Source: Frisingicoccus sp009929615 (lineage in GTDB: Bacteria > Bacillota > Clostridia > Lachnospirales > Lachnospiraceae). From it: DNA of 64,000 bases. The translations under genes were made by a program, and so were the position numbers. The notes beneath the pieces are model-generated. The model was given only the letters and a program-made list of their open reading frames with translations. It was not told the DNA's origin and ran no database searches. Below are positions 37,161-46,876 of the stretch, one piece after another (the first letter of the stretch is position 1; each line of letters opens with the position of its first letter). The DNA lies in contig JAQUXR010000010.1 in the NCBI GenBank assembly GCA_028692275.1, forward strand, positions 1-64,000, in the 5' to 3' direction.

Positions 37161-38555
37161 TTATTGTTTTTTGTTTTTTAATAAATACTCATGAATTCCC
37201 GTAGCAGCTGCTTTACCAGCACCCATAGCCAGAATAACTGTTGCCGCTCCTGTCACTGCATCCCCACCGGCAAATACTCCCGGCCTCGATGTGGCACCAT
37301 CATCTTCCTGAGCAACAATACATTTTCTCCGGTCTGTATCTAAGCCTTTGGTCGTTGAAGAAATCAATGGATTTGGCGAAGTTCCAAGAGACATGATAAT
37401 CGTATCTGCCTCAATCTCGAATTCAGAACCCGGTACCTCTACAGGTCTTCTTCTTCCCGATGCATCCGGCTCACCTAATTCCATATGAATACATCGAATG
37501 CCTCGAACCCATCCCTGCTCATTCACAAGAATTTCTACTGGGTTATTTAAAAGATGAAACTGAATTCCCTCTTCTTTTGCATGATGAACTTCTTCAACTC
37601 TCGCCGGAAGTTCTTTCTCACTACGACGATATACAATATGCGTTTCTGCACCCAGACGCAATGCTGTACGAGCTGCATCCATAGCCACATTACCGCCGCC
37701 AACAACAACAACCTTCTTACCCGGACGAATCGGTGTATCATAATCCATATAGGCTTTCATCAGATTGTTTCTTGTTAAAAATTCATTCGCAGAAAATACG
37801 CCGTTGGCCTGTTCTCCAGGAATTCCCATAAATTTAGGAAGTCCTGCACCCGTGCCAATAAACACAGCATCAAAACCTTCTTCTTCCATCAGTTCATCGA
37901 TAGTTACAGATTTTCCAACAACCACATCGGTTTCTATCTCAACGCCAAGTTTTTTGACATTCTCCACTTCCCGGGCTACAACTTTATCCTTTGGCAGACG
38001 AAATTCAGGAATACCATAAACCAACACCCCACCCGGCTGATGAAGCGCTTCAAATATTTTTACCTGATAACCCATCTTCGCCAAATCACCTGCACAGGTA
38101 ATACTTGCAGGGCCAGAACCTATAACAGCTACTTTTGCTGTTTTCTTTTCTTTTGCTTTTAATGGCTCTACACCATTCTCGCATGCCCAGTCTGCTACAA
38201 ACCGTTCCAGCTTTCCAATGGATACAGGGTCTCCCTTTATACCAAGGACACACTTGCCTTCACATTGGCTTTCCTGTGGACATACCCGGCCACATACCGC
38301 AGGAAGAGATGAAGATTCATTAATAATCTCATAGGCTCTCTTGAAATCTCTGTTTTTTACTTCCTGAATAAATTCTGGAATCTGAATAGAAACCGGACAT
38401 CCCTGAACACAGAGAGGTTTTGCACAATGAAGACAACGTTCAGCCTCAGCTACTGCCTCTTCCTCAGAATATCCCAAGCATACTTCTTCAAAATTCTTTG
38501 CCCGAACCAGGGGTTCCTGTTCCCTGACAGGGACTCTCGTCATATTCACTGCCAT
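37161..38555 (-). CDS. nfnB: NADH-dependent ferredoxin:NADP+ oxidoreductase, large subunit NfnB
   Basis: 464-aa flavoprotein of the glutamate-synthase small-subunit family. N-terminal cysteines CLHCAKPLCVQGCP and CGRVCPQESQCEGKCV hold [4Fe-4S] clusters; the FAD site is VIGSGPASITCAGDLA and the NADP site is VVGGGNVAMDAARTALR. Its start overlaps the nfnA stop. Adjacency to the FAD/2Fe-2S subunit, and absence of a glutamate synthase large chain, make electron-bifurcating NfnAB the best reading: reduced ferredoxin plus NADH reduce two NADP+. Confidence 0.88.
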   Translation of the reverse strand: MAVNMTRVPVREQEPLVRAKNFEEVCLGYSEEEAVAEAERCLHCAKPLCVQGCPVSIQIPEFIQEVKNRDFKRAYEIINESSSLPAVCGRVCPQESQCEGKCVLGIKGDPVSIGKLERFVADWACENGVEPLKAKEKKTAKVAVIGSGPASITCAGDLAKMGYQVKIFEALHQPGGVLVYGIPEFRLPKDKVVAREVENVKKLGVEIETDVVVGKSVTIDELMEEEGFDAVFIGTGAGLPKFMGIPGEQANGVFSANEFLTRNNLMKAYMDYDTPIRPGKKVVVVGGGNVAMDAARTALRLGAETHIVYRRSEKELPARVEEVHHAKEEGIQFHLLNNPVEILVNEQGWVRGIRCIHMELGEPDASGRRRPVEVPGSEFEIEADTIIMSLGTSPNPLISSTTKGLDTDRRKCIVAQEDDGATSRPGVFAGGDAVTGAATVILAMGAGKAAATGIHEYLLKNKKQ

Positions 38556-39445
38556 TATTCCTCACCTCCGCACTGTCCACATCCGCCATGATGGGTATCC
38601 CCTTCAGTCAGCTTCAGCATAGCACGTCCTTCTTCTGTCTTATACATTGTCTGACGCTGCATCGCCTGGTCAAAATCTACCAGATGTCCGTCAAATTCCG
38701 GTCCATCCACACAGGCAAATTTCACTTCGCCGCCAACCGTCACACGACATGCACCGCACATTCCAGTGCCGTCAACCATAATTGGATTTAAGCTGACCGT
38801 CGTTGGAATCTCCAGTTTTTTTGTCATCATTGCCGTAAATTTCATCATAATCATCGGTCCGATAACAACACAGTGATCGTACTGTTTATGATGATTTACA
38901 ACCAAATCTTCCAACACCTGGGTTACCATTCCTTTAAATCCATAGGAACCATCATCTGTAGCAACATGCAGATAATCAGATACAGCTGCTACCTCATGGG
39001 TAAGAATCAATAAATCCTTTGTCTTGGCACCAATAATAACATCCACCTTGATACCATGTTCATGAAGCCATTTTACCTGAGGATATACAGGTGCTGTTCC
39101 AACACCCCCCGCAATAAAAAGAATCTTTTTAGACTGCAGAGTCTCTATATCCTCATTGACAAATTCCGAAGGATTACCCAATGGGCCGGTCACATCCGCA
39201 AAGCTGTCTCCGGCTTTCAGCCAGGACATCCGTTCTGTGGAAGCTCCAACCGTCTGAAATACAATGCAGATGGTTCCTTCTTCTCTATTATAATCGCAAA
39301 TGGTCAGCGGAATACGCTCACCCTTATCATCTATTCTTACAATAACAAATTCTCCCGGCTGGCAAGCTTTAGCAACTCTCGGAGCTTCAACTTCCATAAA
39401 GAAGATTTTTTCTGCCAGCTTTCTGGCCTCCCGTATCTTAAACAT
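38555..39445 (-). CDS. nfnA: NADH-dependent ferredoxin:NADP+ oxidoreductase, small subunit NfnA
   Basis: 296-aa subunit of the dihydroorotate-dehydrogenase electron-transfer/sulfide dehydrogenase beta family. An FAD-binding barrel (ERIPLTICDYN), an NAD-binding domain (FIAGGVGTAPVYPQ) and a [2Fe-2S] site (DGTGMCGACRVTV with later FACVDGPEFDGH) are visible. The tail is unusual in ending with GGCGQCGGEE. A pyrK role is possible from sequence alone, but it is translationally coupled to nfnB. GGGAGG precedes the ATG. Confidence 0.87.
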   Translation of the reverse strand: MFKIREARKLAEKIFFMEVEAPRVAKACQPGEFVIVRIDDKGERIPLTICDYNREEGTICIVFQTVGASTERMSWLKAGDSFADVTGPLGNPSEFVNEDIETLQSKKILFIAGGVGTAPVYPQVKWLHEHGIKVDVIIGAKTKDLLILTHEVAAVSDYLHVATDDGSYGFKGMVTQVLEDLVVNHHKQYDHCVVIGPMIMMKFTAMMTKKLEIPTTVSLNPIMVDGTGMCGACRVTVGGEVKFACVDGPEFDGHLVDFDQAMQRQTMYKTEEGRAMLKLTEGDTHHGGCGQCGGEE

Positions 39446-39481
39446 TCTTTTCCCTCCCGGAATCCTTAGAGCCTTTATTCG

Positions 39482-39530
39482 ACTAAAGTTTAGTGTTGTT
39501 GATTATACCGCTATTTCTCAAGAAATGCAA
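39482..39530 (-). promoter_or_regulatory. nfnAB promoter with palindrome at the start site
   Basis: Minus strand TTGCAT (39525-39530), 17-bp spacer, TATAAT (39502-39507). A perfect 13-bp palindrome ACTAAAGTTTAGT (39482-39494) begins about where transcription should start, suggesting an operator for an unidentified repressor. Confidence 0.55.
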
Positions 39531-39580
39531 GATATGTTTATGCCTTAACAATGTAGTAAATACTCCATTTTGACAAGCAC

Positions 39581-40966
39581 TTATTTTACTGAAAATTTTT
39601 CACGCAAGGCCTTAACCACTTCTTCTTCATGCATTCCCCGGGAGCCCTTAACAAGAATCGCATCTCCGGCAGAAATATTATTCAAAAGCCACTCAATAGC
39701 CTCATCATTGGAGTCAAAACTACAGACAGCAATACCGGCCCCTGAATCTATGATAGCTTTTGCAAGAAATTTCATCTCCTGACCTACAGTGACAACTACC
39801 TGAAGCTTCTCTTTTGCAACCTCTACACCCGTATCATAATGGCACTGTTCTGAAATATCGCCAAGCTCCAGAATATCAGCGAGAACTGCTATCTTACGTC
39901 CCGGATTATCCAACTGCATTAAACCGTCAATACCTGATTTGACAGATGCCGGACTGGCATTATAGCTGTCATCAATCACTTTAATTCCCTGAGCCAGATG
40001 ATTAATCTGTTGACGCATAGGCAGCCCTTCATATGCTTTTAAACCTTTTTTTGCCACTGCCGGCTCTATGCCAAAATGTTTTGCTATGGCTATGGCTACC
40101 AGAGCATTCAAAATATTATGAAGGCCAAGCTGCTGGATAACAACGTCTTCTCTTCCCTCCGGATATACGAGAGTAAAACAATTCTTTCCATCTTCAATAT
40201 GAATATTCTCCGCACGATAGTCGCAGGAAAGGTCTGTTCCAAACAGGGTTACCGGACATTTCATATCCGCTGCCGCCTGGCGAAGCAGTGGGTCGTCACC
40301 ATTTAAGAAAACTCTCTGGTTTTCTCCGAAATTCATGGCAATTTTCAATTTTTCTTTTAATGTATTTTCCTTCTTCCCAAACTGTGCAATATGAGCTTCA
40401 CCAATATTGGTTACAACGGCTACATCTGGTTCCACAAAACGGACCAGATTCTCCATCTCGCCAAATTCACTGATTCCCATCTCAACAACAGCCAGTTCTT
40501 TATCTGAATCCATACGAAATAGGGTTAAGGGAACCCCAATCTGACTGTTCTGATTCCCCGCTGTCTTCATAATATTAAAACCTGTTTCCAAAGCGGCACT
40601 AATCATTTCCTTTGTTGAGGTCTTTCCAACACTTCCTGTAATTCCTACAATCGGTACATGGAACTTTCTCCGGTAGCAGGCTCCCAAATCACCTAAAGCT
40701 TTTACCGTATCTTTTACCTGAATATGTACTTTATCTGAATCCGTAACATCACCGTGAGACATCAGTACTGCTGATGCTCCCTGGTCCAGTACCTGGGCAA
40801 TAAACTTATGGGCATCAACCTTTTCACCAATAATCGGCACAAATAAACTGCCTTCACCGGCTTCACGGCTGTCAATACATATATTTTCAATCACTGTCTC
40901 CGGATTCCCGGCCAGCAATACGCCACCAACAGCTTCCACAATTTCCCCTGCGGTCATCCTTTCCAC
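39581..40966 (-). CDS. murF: UDP-N-acetylmuramoyl-tripeptide--D-alanyl-D-alanine ligase
   Basis: ~461-aa Mur ligase adding D-Ala-D-Ala to the peptidoglycan precursor. ATP loop GITGSVGKTSTKEMI near residue 110, NQNSQIGVP, and the central-domain ADGK-type segment are in order; the C-terminal domain has DDSYNASPASVKSG. For the start I favour GTG at 40966, nine bases after AGAAGGG; ATGs at 40975 (too close to that site) and 40957 are alternatives. Single gene; no ddl or mraY beside it. Confidence 0.9.
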   Translation of the reverse strand: MERMTAGEIVEAVGGVLLAGNPETVIENICIDSREAGEGSLFVPIIGEKVDAHKFIAQVLDQGASAVLMSHGDVTDSDKVHIQVKDTVKALGDLGACYRRKFHVPIVGITGSVGKTSTKEMISAALETGFNIMKTAGNQNSQIGVPLTLFRMDSDKELAVVEMGISEFGEMENLVRFVEPDVAVVTNIGEAHIAQFGKKENTLKEKLKIAMNFGENQRVFLNGDDPLLRQAAADMKCPVTLFGTDLSCDYRAENIHIEDGKNCFTLVYPEGREDVVIQQLGLHNILNALVAIAIAKHFGIEPAVAKKGLKAYEGLPMRQQINHLAQGIKVIDDSYNASPASVKSGIDGLMQLDNPGRKIAVLADILELGDISEQCHYDTGVEVAKEKLQVVVTVGQEMKFLAKAIIDSGAGIAVCSFDSNDEAIEWLLNNISAGDAILVKGSRGMHEEEVVKALREKFSVK

Positions 40967-41074
40967 TACTATCATCCCTTCTATAATCAATCTATTTCAT
41001 CCATTAACACTAGTTTTTTATTATATCAAGAATTCCTCTGGCTGTCGATAATTTCCTGTTTTTTTATCATTTGC

Positions 41075-41103
41075 TTGACCCACCCTGCTCCTTTTGTTAT
41101 CCT
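41075..41103 (+). promoter_or_regulatory. promoter of the SNF-family transporter gene
   Basis: TTGACC (41075-41080), 17-bp spacer, TATCCT (41098-41103), followed by the GGGGG site and a TTG start. The -35 lies inside the longer open frame, which argues against upstream starts. Confidence 0.6.
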
Positions 41104-41134
41104 TATTAAAATAGGATTAATAGGGGGAAATATT

Positions 41135-42541
41135 TTGGAAAAAAGAGAACATTTTTCGTCTCGACTGGGATTTATCCTGATTTCAGCAGGATGTGCCATT
41201 GGTCTTGGTAACGTGTGGCGTTTTCCATACATTACCGGTAAGTACGGTGGGGCTGCTTTTGTATTAATTTATCTGCTGTTTCTGGTTATCCTCGGCCTGC
41301 CAATTATGGTCATGGAATTTTCCGTCGGACGTGCCAGTCAAAAATCTGCTGCACGCAGCTTTCATGTCCTTGAACCTGCCGGAACGAAATGGCATATCAC
41401 CGGATATCTGGCAATTGCCGGCAACTACCTGCTCATGATGTTTTACACAACTGTAGGCGGGTGGATGCTCTTTTATGTTTATAAGATGATACGGGGAGAA
41501 TTTTCCGGACAGACTCCGGAGCAGGTAGCCAATATTTTTACAGGAATGCTGGGAGACCCAAAGGCATTAATTTTATGGATGCTCCTCATGGTTCTTCTCT
41601 GTTTTGGCATCTGCAGTCTTGGACTTCAAAAGGGTGTGGAACGTATTACAAAAGTTATGATGAGTTTTCTGCTCATTATTCTTGTTGTTTTATGTATACG
41701 AAGCGTCACCTTGGAAGGTGCTGCTGAAGGTATCCGTTTCTATCTGGTACCTGATTTTGGAAAAATGGCCGATATGATAAAGAACGAAAGTTTAACAACG
41801 GTTCTTTCAACCGCAGGTGAAGCCGTATTTGCCGCTATGGGGCAGGCATTCTTTACACTGAGTCTCGGTATCGGTGCCATGGCTATCTTTGGAAGTTATA
41901 TCAGCAAAGAACGCCGCCTTCTCGGTGAATCCATTAATATCTGTCTGTTGGACACATTTATTGCACTGATGGCCGGTCTGGTTATTTTCCCGGCCTGCTT
42001 CGCTTTCGGTGTAGACCCGGGAGAAGGCCCCGGACTCGTTTTTATCACACTGCCAAATATTTTCAATAAGATGGCCGGCGGACGTATCTTTGGTACGATG
42101 TTCTTTATATTTATGGCTTTTGCCGCCATGTCCACAATCATCGCTGTTTTTGAAAATATTTTAAGTTTCTCCATGGACTTATGGCATTGGGAACGAAAAA
42201 AAGCCGTTCTTGTCAACGGCCTGCTTATCACCCTGCTTTCTCTTCCATGTGCCCTGGGTTTCAATGTCCTCAGTGGCATTTCACCACTTGGAGCCGGAAG
42301 CACCATTCAGGATTTAGAAGACTTCATTGTTTCCAATAACCTGCTGCCTTTAGGCAGTCTGCTCTATCTGCTCTTCTGCACAAGCAAGAAAGGCTGGGGC
42401 TGGAAAAACTTTATTGCTGAAGCAGATGCCGGAAAGGGACCAAAATTTCCACAGTGGGCCCGCTTCTATATAACTTATATTCTGCCATTTATTATTATAT
42501 TCATTTTAGTTATGGGTTATTGGCAGAAATTCTTCGCATAA
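41135..42541 (+). CDS. sodium-dependent transporter, SNF (NSS) family
   Basis: 468-aa secondary transporter related to LeuT/MhsT/Tyt1 that couples amino-acid or amine uptake to sodium. The N-terminus carries the family signature SAGCAIGLGNVWRFPYIT with the unwound TM1 (residues ~20-37); about eleven to twelve hydrophobic segments follow. I place the start at TTG 41135, six bases after AGGGGGAA; the longer frame would begin within the promoter. Substrate not predictable, though bacterial members often carry tryptophan, tyrosine or branched amino acids. Confidence 0.88.
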   Translation: MEKREHFSSRLGFILISAGCAIGLGNVWRFPYITGKYGGAAFVLIYLLFLVILGLPIMVMEFSVGRASQKSAARSFHVLEPAGTKWHITGYLAIAGNYLLMMFYTTVGGWMLFYVYKMIRGEFSGQTPEQVANIFTGMLGDPKALILWMLLMVLLCFGICSLGLQKGVERITKVMMSFLLIILVVLCIRSVTLEGAAEGIRFYLVPDFGKMADMIKNESLTTVLSTAGEAVFAAMGQAFFTLSLGIGAMAIFGSYISKERRLLGESINICLLDTFIALMAGLVIFPACFAFGVDPGEGPGLVFITLPNIFNKMAGGRIFGTMFFIFMAFAAMSTIIAVFENILSFSMDLWHWERKKAVLVNGLLITLLSLPCALGFNVLSGISPLGAGSTIQDLEDFIVSNNLLPLGSLLYLLFCTSKKGWGWKNFIAEADAGKGPKFPQWARFYITYILPFIIIFILVMGYWQKFFA

Positions 42542-42548
42542 TTATAAA

Positions 42549-42598
42549 GGAGGTATTGCAAAATGACCGTTTGAGTCAGGTTGCAATACCCCCTTTTT
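42549..42598. terminator. terminator between transporter and aminopeptidase genes
   Basis: Outer arms GGTATTGCAA / TTGCAATACC with an inner TGAC/GTCA stem, ending in CCCCCTTTTT. It lies 8 bases beyond the transporter stop and between converging genes. Confidence 0.75.
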
Positions 42599-42609
42599 AT
42601 CTTTCCTCA

Positions 42610-43920
42610 TCAAAATTTCAATGAAAACTCTCCATCAGAAACACACTCAATCCGACATTCAAAAAAAGTCTGAATTGCCCGAACAAGATAGGCAATATCT
42701 TTGACACCGGCAGTTTCATAAGGTGAATGCATGGCCAGCTGTGCCAGACCAATATCTACCGTATTCACAGAAAACTGAGTATTTGCGATATTCCCCAGCG
42801 TTGAACCGCCGGCTATATCTGAAGGATTGGCAAAAGTCTGGTAAGGAACTTTTGCCTTATCACAAATGCTTTTAAAAACTGCCGCAGATACGGCATCCGT
42901 CGTATATCGTTGATTCGCATTATATTTAATAACAATGCCTTCATTTAAATAAGTACGATTTGTCGGGTCCGTCTTTTCCAGATAATTTGGATGGGTTCCA
43001 TGCGCATTATCAGAGGAAACCATAAAGCTGGACGCAACCGCCCGATACCATGACTCCTCATTCATTCCAACCCCAATTTGAATACGGCGGAACACATCCT
43101 TCAAAAATGTGGACGCCGCTCCCTGTTTTGTTGTACTTCCAACTTCTTCATTATCTAGAACTGCCATGACCGGCATATCGCTATAGGATTTCATCTGAAG
43201 CAGGGCCTGCAGTGAAGCAAAGACACATTCTAAATCATCCAGTCGCGGAGCTGAAAGGAATTCTTTATCTTCCCCCCAGATACTTCCCGGCATGCGATTA
43301 TATAAAAACAAATCATGTCCCTCTACATCCTCTGCCTGAACTTCCGCCGCCTCAGCCATCTGTTCCAGCAGTCTGCCTTCTTTAACGCCACTTCCATAGA
43401 GGGGAAGCATGTCCTTCTGTGCATTGTATTTATATCCCTCATTGACATTACGATTCATATGCACTGCAAGATTCGGAATCAACACCAAATCCCGGTCCAT
43501 ATTAACCAGCACCGTGTGAAGACCATTTTTTTCTTTAACCAGCAGGCGTCCTGCAACCGATAGGGGTCTGTCAAACCAAGGGGCCATCAACATACCGCCA
43601 TATTTTTCCACATTCAGTTTTGTGTATTTTTTATCTGCAGTCATCTCTGGATGTTCTTTGATTTTAAAGGTTGGTGAATCGCTGTGACTCGCTATAATAT
43701 GAAAACTTTCAATCTTCTCCGGCACACGAAAAGCTGCAATCGAAGATAAATTACGTGTAACATAATAGTTTTTTCCAGCTTCTATCTTCCATTCCCGACT
43801 TTCCTGAAGTTCCTGAAACCCCGCCTTTTCCAAAGCCTTTTTTAGAAAATCAACCACATGAAAACAGCTGGGGCTGCTTCCTATAAACTTTAATAAATCC
43901 TTTTCATACTTCTCTTTCAT
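42610..43920 (-). CDS. apeB: M18 family aminopeptidase
   Basis: 436-aa zinc metallopeptidase releasing N-terminal (often acidic) residues in the cytoplasm. Metal and catalytic segments are visible: ASHSDSPTFKIKEHPEM, APRLDDLECVFA, VLDNEEVGSTTKQGA and the C-terminal MHSPYETAG. I use the ATG at 43920 after GGAG. It follows the PP2C gene by 21 bp and is probably the last gene of the hydrogenase operon, although no functional link is known. Confidence 0.9.
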   Translation of the reverse strand: MKEKYEKDLLKFIGSSPSCFHVVDFLKKALEKAGFQELQESREWKIEAGKNYYVTRNLSSIAAFRVPEKIESFHIIASHSDSPTFKIKEHPEMTADKKYTKLNVEKYGGMLMAPWFDRPLSVAGRLLVKEKNGLHTVLVNMDRDLVLIPNLAVHMNRNVNEGYKYNAQKDMLPLYGSGVKEGRLLEQMAEAAEVQAEDVEGHDLFLYNRMPGSIWGEDKEFLSAPRLDDLECVFASLQALLQMKSYSDMPVMAVLDNEEVGSTTKQGAASTFLKDVFRRIQIGVGMNEESWYRAVASSFMVSSDNAHGTHPNYLEKTDPTNRTYLNEGIVIKYNANQRYTTDAVSAAVFKSICDKAKVPYQTFANPSDIAGGSTLGNIANTQFSVNTVDIGLAQLAMHSPYETAGVKDIAYLVRAIQTFFECRIECVSDGEFSLKF

Positions 43921-43941
43921 GCTGCATCTCCATGTCATTTA

Positions 43942-45111
43942 CTAATAATATTTTATAGTCACTTCTTTACCCATATGGGTCAGAACCTCTTTAATCTGAA
44001 GTACCAGATTTTTCCGGACACTGATGTCAAACAGCTGGTTATCTGCGTAATTTGCCTGGTTATTCGCTTTACCTACAAAAAGTTGTACTTCCGTACACTC
44101 TTCCAATAATATTCTTGCTAATCTGGCACCACCATTGTCGCCATCCAGGGCCTCGAAAAAGTCCGTATCAAAATCCCCTTCGTCAAACTGACGCAACAGT
44201 TTAAATGCATAACTCATCGTTAATATGCCTTCTGTTACTAAATCCAGCCCCCGGATATTCGCCGTTGGCGGAACATCTTTGATGCCATCATCATTGGTTG
44301 TCATTTCTTTTTTTAAATACGCTGCTGCTATCTTACTGCTTGTACCACCGCAGACGATTTTCTGTCCATCCGCCGCCATAAAATCCCTCATCAATATTTC
44401 ATCATCCGCTTTTTTCTCCGGCGGTCCGGTAAAGATATTGACAATCTGACGTTTAATAACCCTGGTCACTGCGACTGTTGTATCATCCCCGGGACGCTGC
44501 TGATATAAATCATCACAGGCCTGACTCAATAAGGCGGCTATTCTGGCCGCAGATTTGGTTTCCCTGACACATTTCAGAGTATACTCCGCCATGCTTTCCC
44601 ATGTCCAGCCAAAATTCAAAAGTTCGCCAACCCCTGCATAAATCGTCCCATCACTCATGAGAACAAAACAGTCATCGGGCTGAACTTCGAAACGATATTC
44701 CCGAATCTTTCTTCCGCTGATTTCTCGAATATTTTCAGGAATTTTGACCAGCTGTTTATTTCGTATAAAAATGCATCCTGGGTTATCAAATTCTACTAAA
44801 TAAGCCTTGCCACTGTGAAAAATCTGCAAAATGCTAAAGGTTGAATAGGATATCCCCCGCACCTTACACACCGGCAATGTACTTGCCAAAGTTTCAACTG
44901 CCTCTTCAATGGGCTCCCCCTTCAAAAACATCGTTCCAAGAATTTTAGAAGCCATTGTCGCCAGGATATTCGCTTTGACGCCACTGCCCATACCATCCGC
45001 CAATATAACAATGTCCGAATCTTCGGTTTTAAGGATTTCCACCTTATCGCCACATAATTCTTCATCGTGTTTATTCAGACTTTTCCATGATACATCAATA
45101 CTGACGTTCAT
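43942..45111 (-). CDS. SpoIIE/PP2C-type phosphatase with unknown C-terminal domain
   Basis: 389-aa protein. Residues ~1-215 form a PP2C-like phosphatase: the metal-binding aspartates are in VILADGMGSGVKA, CFVLMSDGTIYAG and GDDTTVAVTRV. Residues ~225-389 form a second domain I do not recognise, beginning IVNIFTGPP, with a GGTSSKIAA segment and ending FVGKANNQANY...EVTIKYY. There are no membrane segments, unlike SpoIIE itself. It starts 18 bp after the HydS-like gene, so it probably acts on a phosphoprotein controlled by that sensor; two anti-sigma-type ATPases of the same region are candidate kinases. Confidence 0.82.
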   Translation of the reverse strand: MNVSIDVSWKSLNKHDEELCGDKVEILKTEDSDIVILADGMGSGVKANILATMASKILGTMFLKGEPIEEAVETLASTLPVCKVRGISYSTFSILQIFHSGKAYLVEFDNPGCIFIRNKQLVKIPENIREISGRKIREYRFEVQPDDCFVLMSDGTIYAGVGELLNFGWTWESMAEYTLKCVRETKSAARIAALLSQACDDLYQQRPGDDTTVAVTRVIKRQIVNIFTGPPEKKADDEILMRDFMAADGQKIVCGGTSSKIAAAYLKKEMTTNDDGIKDVPPTANIRGLDLVTEGILTMSYAFKLLRQFDEGDFDTDFFEALDGDNGGARLARILLEECTEVQLFVGKANNQANYADNQLFDISVRKNLVLQIKEVLTHMGKEVTIKYY

Positions 45112-45129
45112 CTCACACCATCCTCTGTC

Positions 45130-46842
45130 CTACTTGTTATCCCCTTCCAGTATCGACCGTTTCAAATGATTCAGAGTTGCTTTTGTCGCCGCCGTTGTTT
45201 CCCCAAGAAGTCCTGCAATTTCCTGGGCAACCATCATCTGTTTATCGATAACCATCTGAGCTGCTTCTACTGTTTTTATTTTCAACTGATACTGATGTTC
45301 CAGTTCTTTTTCCTCATTTGTTATATCCTGCATAATAACAAGTTCCGCATCCAGGCTGTCAATATAGACAATACTTAATAATACCGTCAATCCATAGGGT
45401 TCCATATCTACTTTGCGTCGATGTATGGACTGATGGGTTTCAAATACCTCTTCATAAGATGTATCGTCCATAAATTCAAAAATATACCGTCCAATGGCTT
45501 CCGTCCTTGAAATCCCGAAGATTTCTTCGGCTTTTCGGTTAAATTCTGTAATGGACATATCCTTCCGTATAACCATATTCGCATTCGGGGTTTCATCCAA
45601 TACAAGATTCGACATGGACTGGGCCTGTTCAAAATTATAAGGCAGGCACATCTCCAATTCTGCCTTACCCTGAAAAACGGCAATGGCTTTTTCACGGCAG
45701 CTTGTATATCCGCAGGCACTGCAATTCAATTCCTGATTTTTATTATATTTTCCGGTAGCTTTTAAAATTTCCTGAATCTGTGCTTCTGTTGGCAGTTTAT
45801 CATTTTCTTTCCGGGAATAAAAAACTTTCTTCATAGCCACATGCTTTGCTTCCTCTTCTGATTCCGCCGGAGCATACTCAATCTGATCCTCAATATGAAA
45901 TCTGGCTCTGTATCTTGAAAAATCCATCTTTGAAGTTGCCGGTCCTTTAATACAGCCACCTTCACACATATTCATCTCAATAAAACAATTCTGAATCTCG
46001 CCGTCTTCCATGGCATCCAAAAGTTCCCGGCAGTTTTCGATACCATCTACAAATAACTTCCGATATTTCTCCGGTTTATCTGTAACCATAACAGACTGAA
46101 TGACGCCACGGCTGATTGGGTAAAGACGGTTAATCTTCGGGTCAGGATTTGCCATTGGACGTGATTCACACTCGCTTAGGACAATCCCCTCTTCCTGCAT
46201 CCATTCCTTAAGTTCACCAAAATGAATCACCGCATCCACAGCTCCCTCGGTACGTTCATCTTCCTCGGCTTCTTCTTTTTTAGCTATACACGGTCCAAGA
46301 AATACAACCTTTGTATCCGGTCCATATATTTCCTTAATCAAACGGCCATGAGCTACCATTGGAGAAACCACCGGAGCCATAAAATGCACCAAAGACGGAT
46401 AATACTTTTCAATCAAATCATTTACACTCGGGCAGCAGGTCGTAATAATGTTCTTCATTTCTCCGGCTTCAAGCAACCGGGCATATTCTCCTGTAACCAG
46501 AGCTGCCCCCTCTGCTGTTTCCCGGACTGCTGCAAAACCAAGCCTCATTAAACCGTCTACAACCTGTCCCGGCATTTTATAATCCATAATACCCAGATAA
46601 GATGGTGCAATCGAAACAACAACCTTTTCTCCCGAACTTATGTAGTGTTTCACCTGCTCTAAATCACTGACAAAGGTTTTTGCATTTTGAGGACAGACCT
46701 CCAAACACTTTCCACACAGAACACAATACTCCTTCATAATCTCTGCCTGGGCATTCTTTACCCTTATTGCTTTGACCGAACAGGAACGAATGCATTTATA
46801 ACAATGTTTACAGCTTGCATTTTTAAAATCAATGATTTTCAT
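45130..46842 (-). CDS. hydS: HydS-like [FeFe]-hydrogenase-type sensor with PAS domain
   Basis: 570-aa cytoplasmic protein. Two [4Fe-4S] motifs lie at residues 11-21 and 40-50. An H-cluster domain follows at ~70-330 with variant motifs: TTCCPS (Cys136/137), LGPCIAKKEE (Cys185) and EMNMCEGGCIKG (Cys293/297). A Fes-type motif C374-x2-C377-x4-C382-x16-C399 comes next, then a PAS domain (~408-515) and a helical tail. The catalytic GGGxP of true enzymes is missing. This matches group C (HydS) proteins, proposed H2 or redox sensors. Start at 46842 after GGGGG, with the ferredoxin motif at the usual place. Confidence 0.85.
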   Translation of the reverse strand: MKIIDFKNASCKHCYKCIRSCSVKAIRVKNAQAEIMKEYCVLCGKCLEVCPQNAKTFVSDLEQVKHYISSGEKVVVSIAPSYLGIMDYKMPGQVVDGLMRLGFAAVRETAEGAALVTGEYARLLEAGEMKNIITTCCPSVNDLIEKYYPSLVHFMAPVVSPMVAHGRLIKEIYGPDTKVVFLGPCIAKKEEAEEDERTEGAVDAVIHFGELKEWMQEEGIVLSECESRPMANPDPKINRLYPISRGVIQSVMVTDKPEKYRKLFVDGIENCRELLDAMEDGEIQNCFIEMNMCEGGCIKGPATSKMDFSRYRARFHIEDQIEYAPAESEEEAKHVAMKKVFYSRKENDKLPTEAQIQEILKATGKYNKNQELNCSACGYTSCREKAIAVFQGKAELEMCLPYNFEQAQSMSNLVLDETPNANMVIRKDMSITEFNRKAEEIFGISRTEAIGRYIFEFMDDTSYEEVFETHQSIHRRKVDMEPYGLTVLLSIVYIDSLDAELVIMQDITNEEKELEHQYQLKIKTVEAAQMVIDKQMMVAQEIAGLLGETTAATKATLNHLKRSILEGDNK

Positions 46843-46876
46843 AGTTTCCCCCACTGTCTTTTCTATAACTGAAGAA

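Noticed and set aside
37161..39445. Glutamate synthase small subunit plus PyrK-type subunit as separate functions
   Set aside because: The two genes are translationally coupled with no gltB or pyrD nearby, which fits NfnAB better.
42549..42598. Riboswitch downstream of the SNF-family gene
   Set aside because: It lies after the stop between converging genes and folds as a simple nested hairpin ending in T; a terminator explains it.
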